A stretch of 64,000 nucleotides of DNA from Schauerella fraxinea (GCA_030849965.1 JAVDKL010000001.1:3330554-3394553), one strand, 5' to 3'. Counted from the first letter of the stretch, positions 28,390-38,404 are shown. The notes: generated from the letters alone by a model not told the origin. Program-made: numbers and translations.

Positions 28390-29031
28390 GTGTCTACCGC
28401 CCCTCAGCCCACCCCGCGTCCGCGCCGCTCGCTCGCGCCGATGATCGCGGTATTTCTGGTCAGTCTGGCGCCGATCGTGGCGGCATTCGTGGTGTATTTC
28501 AATCCGCAATGGTGGCCCACCGACTCTGGCGCCTATGGCCAGCTGGTAGATCCCCAGCGCCCGATACCGGGTCCGGCCGAGATGCCGCTTGCCACGCTGG
28601 ACGGCAAGCCCTACGACTTGAACGCCTTGCGGGGCCGCTGGGTGCTTGCCGCTGCTGACGAGGCCGAGTGCCCCGAATCCTGCGCGCGTAAGCTCTTCAT
28701 CATTCGCAACACGCACGCGAGTCTGGGCAAGAACGTCGATCGCCTGATGCGCGTGTGGTTCATCACCGATGGCGCGCCGGTGCCGCAAAAAGTGCTGGAT
28801 GCGTACGTCGGTACGGTCATGGTGCGCGGCAAACCGGCCGATCTGGCGCCGTTTTTGTTGGGCGCAGGCCCGGCGGCTGCCTCGGCAGTCACCGTGGCCG
28901 ATGAACTGGACGGACCCATCTGGATGATCGATCCGCTGGGCCATCTCATGCAGCAGTTTCCCGACGAGGCCGACCCCGTCGAGGTGCGCAACGACGTGCG
29001 CAAACTCATTTCCAACTCCCGTATTGGTTGA
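28390..29031 (+). CDS. Membrane-anchored SCO/thioredoxin-like oxidase assembly protein
   Basis: This 213-residue protein starts at GTG (AGGA about 10 bases upstream), with one N-terminal helix (about residues 18-37) and a periplasmic thioredoxin-like domain. A CPESC pair (CxxxC, about residues 95-99) stands where SCO proteins have their copper-binding CxxxC. The distal SCO histidine is not obvious. It lies between SURF1 and ctaA, so a role in copper or thiol handling for the oxidase is likely. It is often annotated only as a transmembrane protein. Confidence 0.75.
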   Translation: MSTAPQPTPRPRRSLAPMIAVFLVSLAPIVAAFVVYFNPQWWPTDSGAYGQLVDPQRPIPGPAEMPLATLDGKPYDLNALRGRWVLAAADEAECPESCARKLFIIRNTHASLGKNVDRLMRVWFITDGAPVPQKVLDAYVGTVMVRGKPADLAPFLLGAGPAAASAVTVADELDGPIWMIDPLGHLMQQFPDEADPVEVRNDVRKLISNSRIG

Positions 29032-29037
29032 TCCGCT

Positions 29038-30069
29038 GTGGACCGCATTACCTCGCGCTATCGCAAACTGGTGTTCATCACCTGGTTTCTGACCCTGGAC
29101 CTGATCATGTTCGGCGCCTTCGTGCGCCTGAGCGATTCGGGCCTGGGCTGCCCCGACTGGCCGGGCTGTTATGGCTCGGTCACGCCGATCGGCGCGATGG
29201 GCGATATTCATGCCGCCACGCAAGACATGCCGTATGGCCCAGTGACGTTGTCCAAGGCCTGGATCGAGATGATCCATCGCTATGTGGGTTCGCTCCTGGG
29301 GCTGCTCATCATTGCGTTCACGTTTATGGCGTGGCGCTACCGCAAGCAGTTGGGACGCAGCCCGAAGCTCGCCGTGGCGACGCTGGTGGCCGTGTGTGTG
29401 CAGGGTGCCTTCGGGGCCTGGACGGTCACGCACCGGTTGATGCCGGTAGTGGTAACGGCCCACTTGATGGGCGGCATGCTGTTGCTCGCCTTGATGACGT
29501 GGCTGGCGGCGCGCGAGCGTCCACATTTGCCGATCGCCGCGTCGGCCGCCCGGTGGCGGCCTTGGATGATCGCGGCGTATGTGATCCTGATGATGCAAAT
29601 CGCGCTGGGCGGGTGGGTGAGCACCAACTACGCCGCGCTGGCCTGCATGGACTTCCCGATGTGCCACGGCGAATGGGTGCCGCCCATGGATTTCCACGGC
29701 GGCTATTCGCTCATCCGGGCGTTGGGCGAGCTTCCCTCCGGCGAAATGATCTCGCAAACGGCGCTAACCGCGATTCATTGGGTACATCGCAACTTCGCGT
29801 TCTTCGTGTTTGCCTTCGTGGGCATTCTGGCCTGGCGCATGCGCCCCGAACCGGGTTTGAAAGGCCCGGCCACGCTGGTGCTGGCGTTGCTTCTGGCGCA
29901 ATTGTTTACCGGCCTCACCACCATTTTCTTCCAGTGGCCGCTGCTGATTGCCGTACTGCATAACGGCGGCGCCGCCGGCTTGGTGCTGGCCAGTACGACC
30001 CTGCTGGTGCGCCTGGCCACAGCCGGCCGCGCGCCCATGCGCGACGTCGCGCAAGCGAATGGCGTCTAA
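29038..30069 (+). CDS. ctaA: Haem A synthase (COX15/CtaA)
   Basis: This 343-residue protein with eight membrane helices oxidises haem O to haem A. It contains the COX15 motifs FVRLSDSGLGCPDWPGCYG, the histidines in EMIHRYVGS and THRLMPVVVTAHL, and IHWVHRNFAF and LHNGGAA in the second half. The GTG start lies six bases after the preceding stop. It is directly upstream of haem O synthase. Confidence 0.95.
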   Translation: MDRITSRYRKLVFITWFLTLDLIMFGAFVRLSDSGLGCPDWPGCYGSVTPIGAMGDIHAATQDMPYGPVTLSKAWIEMIHRYVGSLLGLLIIAFTFMAWRYRKQLGRSPKLAVATLVAVCVQGAFGAWTVTHRLMPVVVTAHLMGGMLLLALMTWLAARERPHLPIAASAARWRPWMIAAYVILMMQIALGGWVSTNYAALACMDFPMCHGEWVPPMDFHGGYSLIRALGELPSGEMISQTALTAIHWVHRNFAFFVFAFVGILAWRMRPEPGLKGPATLVLALLLAQLFTGLTTIFFQWPLLIAVLHNGGAAGLVLASTTLLVRLATAGRAPMRDVAQANGV

Positions 30070-30078
30070 AATAGCCTT

Positions 30079-30972
30079 ATGAACACTCTTGCTGCCTCCC
30101 AGCCGGGCTTGCTGCGCCAGTATCTGGTGCTGACCAAGCCTCGCGTGACCCAACTGGCCGTTTTTTGCGCTGTGATCGGCATGTTTCTCGCCGCACCGGG
30201 CCTGCCGGATCTGTCGCGCGTGGCGTTCGGCACCCTGGGGATCTGGTTGCTCGCGGCGGCCGCCTTCGCGATCAATTGCCTGATCGAGCAGGAAGTGGAT
30301 GCCCGCATGTTGCGTACTGCTCGGCGCGCTACCGCGCGGGGCACGATCACCTCCACCCAGGTGCTGGCGCTCTCCGGGCTGCTTGGTGGCACCGGGATGT
30401 TTGTGCTGTATTTTGGCGTGAACCCGCTCACGATGTGGCTCACCTTTGCCACCTTCGTGGGCTATGCGGTGATCTATACGATCATCCTCAAGCCGCGCAC
30501 CCCGCAGAATATCGTTATCGGCGGCCTCTCCGGCGCCATGCCGCCCGCCTTGGGGTGGGCAGCCATCGCCAACGCCGTGCCGGCCGAGGCGTGGATTCTC
30601 GTCCTCATCATCTTCATCTGGACGCCGCCGCACTTCTGGGCGCTGGCGCTCTATCGCAATAACGACTACATCAAGTCAGGGTTGCCGATGCTGCCCGTGA
30701 CGCACGGCCAGCAGTTCACGCGCTTGCACATCCTGCTCTACAGCTTCGCGCTGCTGGCGACCACGCTCATGCCGTACGTGATCCGCATGAGCGGCGTGCT
30801 GTATCTGGCCTGCGCGCTGGTGCTGGGCGGCATGTTCATCTACTACGCCTGGCGCCTGTATCGAGAATACAGCGACGCCTTGGCGCGCAAGCTCTTCCGC
30901 TTTTCCATCCTTTATCTTTCGCTGTTGTTTGGCGCATTGCTGGCCGATCACTGGGTCGGGCTACTGCGCTGA
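30079..30972 (+). CDS. ctaB: Protohaem IX farnesyltransferase (haem O synthase)
   Basis: This 297-residue UbiA-family prenyltransferase has nine membrane helices. It attaches the hydroxyethylfarnesyl chain to haem B, the first step to haem A. Visible marks are [10 protein letters not shown], the Asp-rich region [18 protein letters not shown], and [17 protein letters not shown] with the second conserved loop. It lies nine bases after ctaA and is also named cyoE. Confidence 0.96.
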   Translation: MNTLAASQPGLLRQYLVLTKPRVTQLAVFCAVIGMFLAAPGLPDLSRVAFGTLGIWLLAAAAFAINCLIEQEVDARMLRTARRATARGTITSTQVLALSGLLGGTGMFVLYFGVNPLTMWLTFATFVGYAVIYTIILKPRTPQNIVIGGLSGAMPPALGWAAIANAVPAEAWILVLIIFIWTPPHFWALALYRNNDYIKSGLPMLPVTHGQQFTRLHILLYSFALLATTLMPYVIRMSGVLYLACALVLGGMFIYYAWRLYREYSDALARKLFRFSILYLSLLFGALLADHWVGLLR

Positions 30973-30992
30973 CCCGGCCGATGGAGTTATCC

Positions 30993-31592
30993 ATGGTTGT
31001 CGTTTCTCCCGCGCGCCGCGTTGTCTTGCGTGCCGCCGTGGCCGTGTCGGTCATGGCCTTGGCCGCCGGGTGCGGCGAGTCCAAGCCCACGTTCCAGGGG
31101 TCGGATATCTCCGGCACCAATCTGGGCCGTGGCTTGCGCCTGACCGATCACAACGGGCAACTGCGTACCATCGACGACTTTAAGGGCAAGGTGGTCGTGG
31201 CGTTTTTCGGCTTTGCACAGTGCCCCGACGTGTGTCCCACGGCACTGGCCGAGCTCGCGCAGGTGATGAAGAATTTAGGCGCGGATGCCGACAAGGTTCA
31301 GGTGCTCATGATCACGGTCGACCCCGATCGCGATACGCAAGAGGTGCTCAAGCAATACGTGACGGCATTCGATCCGCGCTTTCTAGGCCTGCGCGGCGAT
31401 GCGCAGGCGCTCAAGCAAACCGCCGATTCGTTCAAGGCGTATTACGCCCGCGCCTCGGGATCGAGCGCCAACTACAGCATGGATCACACAGCGGCGTTTT
31501 ACATTCTCGACCGCGAGGGCAGTGCGCGCGTCCTGGCCAACAACACCATCGGCGCGCCCGCGCTCGAGCACGATATCAAAGCGTTGTTGTAA
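30993..31592 (+). CDS. SCO1/SenC family copper chaperone lipoprotein
   Basis: This 199-residue protein has a lipoprotein signal ending in LAAGC and a thioredoxin-like SCO domain with copper ligands CPDVC and the distal His in YSMDHTAAFYI. It delivers copper to the CuA site of subunit II. Start 30993 is preferred because GGAG sits six bases upstream; an ATG at 30981 overlaps that ribosome-binding site. Its 3' end overlaps the convergent DUF3717 gene by 17 bases. Confidence 0.93.
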   Translation: MVVVSPARRVVLRAAVAVSVMALAAGCGESKPTFQGSDISGTNLGRGLRLTDHNGQLRTIDDFKGKVVVAFFGFAQCPDVCPTALAELAQVMKNLGADADKVQVLMITVDPDRDTQEVLKQYVTAFDPRFLGLRGDAQALKQTADSFKAYYARASGSSANYSMDHTAAFYILDREGSARVLANNTIGAPALEHDIKALL

Positions 31593-31839
31593 GCGTTTCA
31601 GCCGTGGGCGCGGCGCGCGACGTGTCGCGTGCGTTGGCTTCATCGAAAGCGGCACGGGCCTTGGGCGACAAATCGTCGATCGATAGATCGCGGAGATGGC
31701 CCACGATCATCAGCGCATAGGGTTCGGCCAAGGCGGCCGCCTGCGCGCATAGGCGCGATTCCTCGCCGGTAGCGGGGATCTGGGTGCGCCAGTAATTGAT
31801 GGCGCGTTCAAGTTCGGGAAGTGAAAGCGGTTGGCTCAT
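31576..31839 (-). CDS. DUF3717 family small protein
   Basis: This 87-residue soluble protein has the DUF3717 pattern (LPELERAINYWRTQIPATGEESRLC, then AALAEPYALMIV). Function is unknown; the family is confined mainly to Burkholderiales. The start MSQPLS is chosen as the family start; an upstream in-frame ATG adds 19 unrelated residues. Its stop lies inside the end of the SCO gene on the other strand. Confidence 0.8.
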   Translation of the reverse strand: MSQPLSLPELERAINYWRTQIPATGEESRLCAQAAALAEPYALMIVGHLRDLSIDDLSPKARAAFDEANARDTSRAAPTAETLTTTL

Positions 31840-31971
31840 CCCATCATTGTCCCAGAACATCATGACGATAAGCGCGCCCCACGCCAGGCTTTGCAAACGG
31901 TCACCTTCGCAACAGACCGAAACCCCAGGGCGGTGCTATACCGAAGCACGGCAACTTCGAGGAGGCCTGCC

Positions 31972-32631
31972 ATGTCTACCCCCCATTCGGTCCAGCCGCG
32001 CGAACGCGGCATCCATCCCCTGGTCGCTACCGCTGCGGTGTGCGTGATTTTATTCAGTGGCGTGGCCGTTGCCGCCGTACTCGGCTGGTTGCCCACGCCG
32101 TGGGCGCGCGGCGCGGATAACCCTGCGATCGAATCCGCCGCCACCGGCAAGGTGCCGCCCGAGGCGCCCAAGAAGATCGCGGCGGCGTCCACCACGACAA
32201 CTCCCGCAAAGTCCACGGCGACCGGTTCGAGCGCACCGGCCAAGTCAACGTCGACGGGTACGCCTGCGGCCGGCGACTGTGCCGCGTGTGGCGTGGTCGA
32301 GCGGGTGCGTGAAGTACGGGTGCCCTCCGGTCAACGTCGCGACAGCAACAACATCATCGGCACCGTGGCCGGTGGTGTCGCGGGCGGCGTGATCGGCAAT
32401 CAGTTTGGAGGCGGTAGTGGCCGCGATGCCCTGACGGTCGTGGGCGCAATCGGCGGCGCGCTCGCCGGCCGGGAGATTCAGGATCGCGTGAGCGAGCAAC
32501 CGACGGTCATTCGCTATGAGACGACCGTGAAGATGAGCGATGGCTCGACCCGCACGTTTAACGGCGACCAAGTGCAATTTGCCTCGGGTGATCACGTCCG
32601 CATTGAGAACAATCAGTTGCGGCCGCGCTAG
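31972..32631 (+). CDS. Glycine-zipper 2TM domain surface-antigen-like protein
   Basis: This 219-residue protein has one N-terminal hydrophobic helix (about 18-40), a Thr/Ser/Ala/Lys-rich linker (about 60-100), a CAAC pair, and a Rickettsia 17-kDa-type glycine zipper (IIGTVAGGVAGGVIGNQFGGG and VVGAIGGALAGREIQ). It ends with a short beta-rich tail. It is likely periplasmic and envelope-associated. GGAGG lies before the ATG at 31972; a longer in-frame reading upstream would lack a ribosome-binding site. Confidence 0.85.
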   Translation: MSTPHSVQPRERGIHPLVATAAVCVILFSGVAVAAVLGWLPTPWARGADNPAIESAATGKVPPEAPKKIAAASTTTTPAKSTATGSSAPAKSTSTGTPAAGDCAACGVVERVREVRVPSGQRRDSNNIIGTVAGGVAGGVIGNQFGGGSGRDALTVVGAIGGALAGREIQDRVSEQPTVIRYETTVKMSDGSTRTFNGDQVQFASGDHVRIENNQLRPR

Positions 32632-32669
32632 TCATTCGTTACCTTGTAGGGTGAATTAAGGAGACGACC

Positions 32670-33755
32670 ATGAGCATGCCTAACAATAATCCCTTTGTCT
32701 TGCCTGGAATGGGCCAGCATTCGGACCTGTCCGGAAACCCGCTCATGGCGAGCATGGAAATGATGCGACAGGCTTGGGCCGGTCTCACCGGTCCGGGTGG
32801 GCTCGCGCAGTCGCTGCCCATGACGCCCCCCATGAACCTCGAAGACCTTGAGCGCCGCATCTCTGAGCTGCGTTCGGTCGAGGGGTGGCTGCGCATGAAT
32901 CTATCCATGCTCTCCAGCACCATTCAAGGTATGGAAGTGCAGCGATCGACGATCGCTACGTTGCGTTCCTTCGCCGATAGCTTGTCCAGCACCGACCGCA
33001 CCAGCGGCGATACGCCTGCTTCCCCCCTCGAAGTGGTACTGGGCTTGCGGCCGGCGCCCAAACCGCAGGCCAAGCCAGCGGCCGCGAGCGCGTCGTCTCA
33101 ATCGTCCGGTACGGCTCACACCGGCACGGGTTCTAGCACGCCGCCGAGCGGTAGCGCTGCGTCGGCTGGGTTCCCGGGGTTTGCCGGCTTTGGCCAACCG
33201 GGCACGACGGCAGGCGCAGGCACGGGTGCGCCGGGCGCCGATGCCGGTAACCGTTCCGACCAAGCCTGGTCCCAGGCTGCGGGCGATGCGGCAGCGCAAG
33301 CCAGCCAAGCCGCGGCACAAGCCGGGCAGGCCGCCAACCAGGCGGCTGGCGACGCCACTGCGCAGACGTCCAACGCCGCGCAAGCGTGGTGGGACATGTT
33401 GCAGCAGCAGTTTACGAATATTGCCGCCGCCACGGCCGCGTCCATGCCGCAAACGGCTGGCGCGGCGGATGGGCGTGCGAGCGCGGCGAAATCTGCCGGC
33501 GCCAAGTCAAGCGGCACTTCATCGGGCAGCAAAGCACCCGGCAGCCCCAAGGCGGGCAATACGACGGCATCGGGATCGGACGCCGGTGCGGCAGCCCCTT
33601 CAGCAGCACGCGGTACAGCAAAAGCGAGCGGTAAAACTGCTGCCGCCAAACCCGCTGCGGCCAAGAAGGGCGCGGCCAAGTCCGCAAGCGCCAAACGTGC
33701 GCCTGCCGCGCGCAAGGCCACGGCCCGCAAGTCCGCTTCGAACAAGACCTCCTGA
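32670..33755 (+). CDS. phaM: PhaM-family polyhydroxyalkanoate granule regulator
   Basis: This 361-residue protein's first 105 residues (NPFVLPGMG, LEDLERRISELRSVEGWLRMNL, IQGMEVQRSTIATLR) match PhaM, which activates PHB synthase and links granules to the nucleoid. The middle is Ala/Gly/Gln-rich low complexity. The last 100 residues are Lys/Ala/Pro-rich, like histone H1, with repeated AAKPAAAKK-type units suited to DNA binding. It is longer than the Ralstonia protein (about 260) because of the low-complexity insert. AAGGAG supports the start. No pha synthase genes are in the window. Confidence 0.88.
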   Translation: MSMPNNNPFVLPGMGQHSDLSGNPLMASMEMMRQAWAGLTGPGGLAQSLPMTPPMNLEDLERRISELRSVEGWLRMNLSMLSSTIQGMEVQRSTIATLRSFADSLSSTDRTSGDTPASPLEVVLGLRPAPKPQAKPAAASASSQSSGTAHTGTGSSTPPSGSAASAGFPGFAGFGQPGTTAGAGTGAPGADAGNRSDQAWSQAAGDAAAQASQAAAQAGQAANQAAGDATAQTSNAAQAWWDMLQQQFTNIAAATAASMPQTAGAADGRASAAKSAGAKSSGTSSGSKAPGSPKAGNTTASGSDAGAAAPSAARGTAKASGKTAAAKPAAAKKGAAKSASAKRAPAARKATARKSASNKTS

Positions 33756-33783
33756 TACTTCATTTCCCTGACGCTTCTTTCAC

Positions 33784-35157
33784 ATGCTTAACGTAGTCAT
33801 TCTCGCGGCCGGTCTCGGCAAGCGCATGCAGTCCGATCTTCCCAAAGTCCTTCACACGCTGGCCGGCAAGCCTATGCTGGCGCACGTGTTGGACAGCGCC
33901 CGGCAACTCGATCCGGCGCGCATCGTCGTGGTGATCGGCCATGGCGCTGAGCGGGTACGCGAAGCGTTTCAGGGCGAACCCGGTCTGGAATTCGCCGTGC
34001 AGCAGCCGCAGCAAGGCACCGGCCATGCCGTACAGCAAGCCGTGCCGGCTTTGCTCGAAGGCGACGGTGCCGACGACGCTACGCTGGTGCTTTACGGCGA
34101 CGTGCCGCTGGTGCAGCCCGATACCTTGCGCAACCTCCTGGCCGCGCGCGGACAGGGCATGGCGGTGCTCACCGAAACGCTGACCGATCCCACCGGCTAC
34201 GGTCGCATCGTGCGTGGTGACGACGGCCAGGTGCAACGCATCGTCGAGCATAAGGATGCGTCGGACGCCGAGCGCGCGATCGATGAAGTCAACACCGGCA
34301 TCCTGTGCGCGCCCACCGCGAAGCTCAAGCAATGGCTCGCACGGATCGACAATAACAACGCGCAGGGCGAGTATTACCTTACCGACGTGGTCGCGCTATC
34401 GGTGGCCGACGGCGTGCCCGTGGGCGCTGCGCAGCCTGCGGCCGGATGGGAAACGCTCGGCGTCAACAGCCGCGTGCAACAGGCCGAACTCGAACGCCGC
34501 TGGCAGCACGAACAAGCGCGCCGGCAGCTCGAAGCCGGCGTCACGTTGGCCGATCCGGCCCGCTTCGATGTGCGCGGCACGCTCACGTGCGGTCGCGACG
34601 TGTTCATCGATGTGGGTTGTGTCTTCGAAGGCAACGTTACCCTTGCCGACGGCGTGCGTATTGGTCCGCACTGCGTGCTGCGCGATGTCACGCTTGGCCG
34701 CGGCACGCACGTCGAAGCGTTCAGCCACTTGCACGATGCCCGGGTCGATCGCGATGCGCGTATCGGGCCCTATGCACGCCTGCGGCCCGGTGCCGACCTC
34801 GGCGCCGAAACCCACGTGGGCAATTTCGTCGAAATCAAAAAGACGCGGCTGGGCGACGGCAGCAAGGCCAATCATCTGGCCTATCTGGGCGACGCGCAAA
34901 TCGGTGCGCGCGTGAACATCGGCGCCGGCACCATCACCTGCAACTACGACGGCGTGAACAAAAGCGTCACCGTGATCGAAGACGACGTGTTTGTCGGTTC
35001 CGATACGCAATTGATCGCGCCGGTGACGGTAGGTCGGGGTGCTACGCTGGGCGCCGGCACGACGCTGACGCGTGATGCGCCCGCCGATAAGCTCACTGTG
35101 TCGCGTGCGAAGCAGATTACGATCGAAGGCTGGCGCCGTCCGGTCAAAAAGTCGTGA
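33784..35157 (+). CDS. glmU: Bifunctional GlmU: GlcN-1-P acetyltransferase / GlcNAc-1-P uridylyltransferase
   Basis: This 457-residue enzyme makes UDP-GlcNAc. The N-terminal half has the LAAGLGKRM nucleotide-binding loop and the GTGHAVQQA and YGDVPL segments. The C-terminal half is a left-handed beta-helix with hexapeptide repeats (from about residue 255) and the [20 protein letters not shown] active-site region. Length is standard. Its stop overlaps the GTG start of the downstream MFS gene. glmS, which supplies the pathway, lies 3.4 kb downstream. Confidence 0.97.
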   Translation: MLNVVILAAGLGKRMQSDLPKVLHTLAGKPMLAHVLDSARQLDPARIVVVIGHGAERVREAFQGEPGLEFAVQQPQQGTGHAVQQAVPALLEGDGADDATLVLYGDVPLVQPDTLRNLLAARGQGMAVLTETLTDPTGYGRIVRGDDGQVQRIVEHKDASDAERAIDEVNTGILCAPTAKLKQWLARIDNNNAQGEYYLTDVVALSVADGVPVGAAQPAAGWETLGVNSRVQQAELERRWQHEQARRQLEAGVTLADPARFDVRGTLTCGRDVFIDVGCVFEGNVTLADGVRIGPHCVLRDVTLGRGTHVEAFSHLHDARVDRDARIGPYARLRPGADLGAETHVGNFVEIKKTRLGDGSKANHLAYLGDAQIGARVNIGAGTITCNYDGVNKSVTVIEDDVFVGSDTQLIAPVTVGRGATLGAGTTLTRDAPADKLTVSRAKQITIEGWRRPVKKS

Positions 35158-36635
35158 GCGCGGGGCCGGACGACAAACCCGGGGGCGACATACCGCCAGT
35201 CGGGATTGGCGCGTCGGCGGCCGAGCTGAAGACCGACCCCAAGCCCGAATCCAAAGCCGAAGCGCCTCCCAAGCCCAAGCCGTACGAAGGCCTGCCCACA
35301 CCCCGCCGCCACTATGCCGTGGCCACGGTGATGATCGGCATCAGCCTCTCGGTGCTCGATGCCACCATCGCCAACGTCGCGTTGCCGGCCATTGCACAAG
35401 ACCTGGACACCTCGGCAGCTGCCGCCGTCTGGATCGTCAACGCCTACAACGTGGCCGTGGTCGCGCTATTGCTGCCGTTCTCGGCGCTGGCCGAGCGCAT
35501 CGGGTTTCGCCGCATGTTTGCGATGGGCTTGGCGTTGTTCACCATGGCATCGCTCGGCTGTGCCATGGCCAACTCCCTGCAAACCCTCACGATTGCGCGC
35601 GTTGCGCAGGGGGTGGGAGCGTCGGCGTTGATGTGCCTGATGGGGGGCCTGGTGCGCAATATCTATCCCTTGAGCAAGTTGGGCATGGGGATGAGCATCA
35701 ACGCCACCACGGTGGCGGTGATGTCGGTGCTGGGGCCCACGCTGGGATCGGCGATCCTATCGGTAGCGCACTGGCCGTGGATCTTTGCGATCAATGTGCC
35801 CTTCGGCTTGTTGGCACTGTTTGGCGTGCGGTTCCTGCCCGACGTGCCGCGGGTCAATGTGCGCTTCGATTGGCAAACGGCGCTGCTCAGCATGATCGTG
35901 TTTGGTGTATTCATTACCGGCGTCGATAACCTGGGTGGCAACCTGCTGCAGGGCCTGGGTCTGATCCTGGTGGCGATGGTGGCGGGCGTGATGCTCATGC
36001 ATCGCTGCCGCCATCAAACGGCGCCGCTCGTGCCCATCGATTTGCTGCGCATCAAGGCGGTCGCATTTGCCGTAGGCGCGTCGTCGCTCACGTTTGCAGC
36101 CCAAATGTGCGCGTACGTTTCGCTGCCGTTCTATTTCCAGAACACCCTGCATCGCCCTTATATCGAGATCGGGCTGCTCATGGGCGCCTGGCCCGCCGGC
36201 ACGGCGCTGATCGCCATTCTCGCCGGCCGATTGAGCGACAAGTATTCCGCCGCACTCTTGAGCGGCATGGGCGCGTTGGCCATGACGATCGGTTTGCTCA
36301 CCCTGGCATTCATGCCCGACACGGCGTCCAATATTCTGATCATGTGCGCCATGCTGTTGGCCGGTCTGGGCTTCGGCTTCTTCCAAACCCCCAATAATCG
36401 CGCCATGATTTCGCCGGCCCCGCGCAATCGCAGCGGGGCGGCCGGAGGTCTGCAGGCCACTACGCGCGTCTTCGGCCAAAGCATGGGTGCGGCGTTCGTG
36501 GCAATTGCGTTCAGCCTGAGCGGCGCGTTGCATGGGCCTTGGGCGGCGCTGCTGGTGGCTTCGTTCTGCGCGTTTCTCGCCGTGGTCGTCAACACCGTGC
36601 GGTTTCGCGAGATGAATCCGAAGGCGGCAGCATGA
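35154..36635 (+). CDS. MFS transporter, DHA2 (14-helix) drug-efflux type
   Basis: This 493-residue protein has a roughly 50-residue Pro/Lys-rich cytoplasmic N terminus, then 13-14 membrane helices. Helix 1 carries [17 protein letters not shown], the DHA2 motif D1, and a motif A relative ([11 protein letters not shown]) follows helix 2. Such transporters export drugs or metabolites by proton antiport. The GTG start at 35154 overlaps the glmU stop, so expression is coupled to it. The substrate is unknown. Confidence 0.92.
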   Translation: MSAGPDDKPGGDIPPVGIGASAAELKTDPKPESKAEAPPKPKPYEGLPTPRRHYAVATVMIGISLSVLDATIANVALPAIAQDLDTSAAAAVWIVNAYNVAVVALLLPFSALAERIGFRRMFAMGLALFTMASLGCAMANSLQTLTIARVAQGVGASALMCLMGGLVRNIYPLSKLGMGMSINATTVAVMSVLGPTLGSAILSVAHWPWIFAINVPFGLLALFGVRFLPDVPRVNVRFDWQTALLSMIVFGVFITGVDNLGGNLLQGLGLILVAMVAGVMLMHRCRHQTAPLVPIDLLRIKAVAFAVGASSLTFAAQMCAYVSLPFYFQNTLHRPYIEIGLLMGAWPAGTALIAILAGRLSDKYSAALLSGMGALAMTIGLLTLAFMPDTASNILIMCAMLLAGLGFGFFQTPNNRAMISPAPRNRSGAAGGLQATTRVFGQSMGAAFVAIAFSLSGALHGPWAALLVASFCAFLAVVVNTVRFREMNPKAAA

Positions 36636-36696
36636 GCGCCGGTGTCGATCCTTATAATGCCGCCTGGCATCCCGGCAACAATGATCGACGCCCCAC

Positions 36697-37773
36697 ATGA
36701 ATATCCTCCAACTGAACTTCGAGAAAGGCTGGCGCGGCGGCGAGCGTCAAACGATGTTCTGCATGGAAGTATTTCGTGCCGCCGGACATCGCGTCGAACT
36801 CATTGCCCGTCGGGGCGGGGCGCTCGCCCAGCGCGCGGCCGAAGCCGGCTTTGTCGTGCACGAGTACCGCAACCCCTTGAGCCTGGCGGCGTTTCTGGCC
36901 CGCCGTGGCCGCACGTTCGACATCATCCACGCCCAAACGGCCAATACCGTGACCTGGGCTGTGTTCACGCGCTGGCTGCATCGCCGGCCGATCGTGTTTA
37001 CGCGCCGCACGGCCTTTCCGGTCGAGCGCGGCGACGAATGGAAAACCGGTTTCAAGTGGCGACGGGTCGATCGGCTGGTGGCCATCGGCGAAGAAGCAGC
37101 CCGCGAACCACGCCGCATGGGCTTGGAAACGCTGATAATCGGCAGCGCCGTGCAATCGCAGGCCATCGACTCGCGCCGCGTGGCAGGCCTCATCGACGAG
37201 TTCGACCTGCGCGGCCGCAAGGTGGTCGCCACCGCGGCAGCGCTTACCCGCGAAAAAGATCCGCTCATGCTGGTCCGTGCCATCGGTGAGGTGGCCCGGC
37301 GGCGCAATGATTTCGTGTTTCTGCATTTTGGCGATGGTGGCGACACCGAAGCCGATGCACAGCAACTAGTACGTGAACTCGGCCTGCAGGACGTTTATCT
37401 CTTTACCGGCTTTCGCCGCGGCGTTGAAGATTTCTTCAGCGTGATGGACGTGTTTGCCATGAGCTCACGCTTCGAAGCGCTGGGCAGCAGCGTGCTCGAT
37501 GCCTTGCTCTATAGCGTGCCGGTGGTGTCCACCGATGCGGGTGGGTTGAAGGAAACCCTGGCCGACGGCCGAGGCATCCTGGTGCCAGTCGGCGACCACA
37601 AAGCCATGGCCAACGGCATCATGCGCATGCTGGACGATCACGCGTTTCGCCAGCAGGCCGTCGACAAAGGCTATGCCTACGTGCGGCGCGAGCATGATGT
37701 GCAGATCATGGGCCAGCGGTATCTGGAAACCTATCAGGCGTTGCTGGATAAGCGTCCGGGCCGGCGGAAGTAG
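36697..37773 (+). CDS. Glycosyltransferase family 4 protein
   Basis: This 358-residue GT-B enzyme has an N-terminal acceptor domain beginning MNILQLNFEKGWRGGERQ and a C-terminal nucleotide-sugar domain with the SSRFEALGSSVLDAL motif. In that motif the usual EGxxxxxLEA is varied but the Glu and Ala-Leu are kept, and STDAGGLKETL follows. It probably adds a sugar to envelope polysaccharide or lipopolysaccharide. A TATAAT at 36653-36658, between the MFS stop and this gene, may be its own -10 box. Confidence 0.88.
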   Translation: MNILQLNFEKGWRGGERQTMFCMEVFRAAGHRVELIARRGGALAQRAAEAGFVVHEYRNPLSLAAFLARRGRTFDIIHAQTANTVTWAVFTRWLHRRPIVFTRRTAFPVERGDEWKTGFKWRRVDRLVAIGEEAAREPRRMGLETLIIGSAVQSQAIDSRRVAGLIDEFDLRGRKVVATAAALTREKDPLMLVRAIGEVARRRNDFVFLHFGDGGDTEADAQQLVRELGLQDVYLFTGFRRGVEDFFSVMDVFAMSSRFEALGSSVLDALLYSVPVVSTDAGGLKETLADGRGILVPVGDHKAMANGIMRMLDDHAFRQQAVDKGYAYVRREHDVQIMGQRYLETYQALLDKRPGRRK

Positions 37774-37799
37774 CAGGCGGCAGTGGAAGTAACAGGCGG
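37766..37799 (+). repeat. Short direct repeat at the glycosyltransferase 3' end
   Basis: GGAAGTAGCAGGCGG (37766-37780) and GGAAGTAACAGGCGG (37785-37799) differ at one base and straddle the stop codon. Further downstream (to about 37875) similar ACAGCAGCCGG-type units recur less exactly. It looks like local slippage; no function is evident. Confidence 0.5.
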
Positions 37800-37883
37800 T
37801 CATCGGACGCCGCACGGGTGGGGACACAGCATTGGTCGGGGAAACAGCAGCCGGGTCGGAAGACACAGCAGCCGGTCGTGACC

Positions 37884-38378
37884 TTAAAGCGTCACCCGCG
37901 TTTCGAACTTCGAGCGGTGCACCGAGAAGAACGTGCGCACGTTGCGCACATTGGCCGTCGCAGTAAACGCCCGATGCACCAGGGCGTGATACGCCGGCAT
38001 ATCCTGCACTTGCGCGACCAGTAGAAAATCCGGCCCCGGCGACACGCGATAGCACTGCATGATGGCGGGTTCCAGTGCCATCTTTTGCTCGAAGGCATCC
38101 AGGCGCTCCGCGGCCTGCACGTCCAGCGTCACTTCCACAATGGCCGTCAAACTAGGGCCTACCTTCTCGGGGGCGAGAATGGCGACCTGCTTTTCGATGA
38201 TGCCTTGTTCGTATAGGCGCTTTACGCGCCGCAAGCAGGTGGGCGGTGACGCATGCACACGGGCAGCCAGATCCTGGTTGGTTAGTGAGCTGTCACTTTG
38301 CATCTGTTCCAGAATGCGGCGATCGAGGTCGTCCAGGAAAGGGCGAACGACGGCAGAGGCGTTGATGTGCTCGTGCAT
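37884..38378 (-). CDS. Lrp/AsnC family transcriptional regulator
   Basis: This 164-residue protein has an N-terminal winged helix (LTNQDLAARVHASPPTCLRRVKRL, about residues 31-55) and a C-terminal RAM ligand domain (from about residue 80, including GPDFLLVAQV). Such regulators sense amino acids. It is divergent from glmS across an AT-rich 150-base gap that contains two perfect dyads built on GAAAT/ATTTC, likely its own binding sites. The ribosome-binding site is weak and one ATTTCTT element overlaps it, which fits autoregulation. Confidence 0.92.
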   Translation of the reverse strand: MHEHINASAVVRPFLDDLDRRILEQMQSDSSLTNQDLAARVHASPPTCLRRVKRLYEQGIIEKQVAILAPEKVGPSLTAIVEVTLDVQAAERLDAFEQKMALEPAIMQCYRVSPGPDFLLVAQVQDMPAYHALVHRAFTATANVRNVRTFFSVHRSKFETRVTL

Positions 38379-38404
38379 ATTTATTTCTTATGATTATGTT
38401 GTGG

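Noticed and set aside
28150-29757. A 535-codon minus-strand frame over SURF1, the SCO-like gene and ctaA
   Set aside because: It spans three well-supported plus-strand genes and has shadow-type composition.
33060-33750. Tandem-repeat array within phaM
   Set aside because: The periodicity comes from Ala/Lys/Gln-rich coding sequence, not a nucleotide repeat array or CRISPR; no regularly spaced identical units.
33116-33763. A 215-codon minus-strand Ala-rich frame in phaM
   Set aside because: It is produced by the Ala/Lys/Gly low-complexity codons of phaM; no ribosome-binding site or independent motif.
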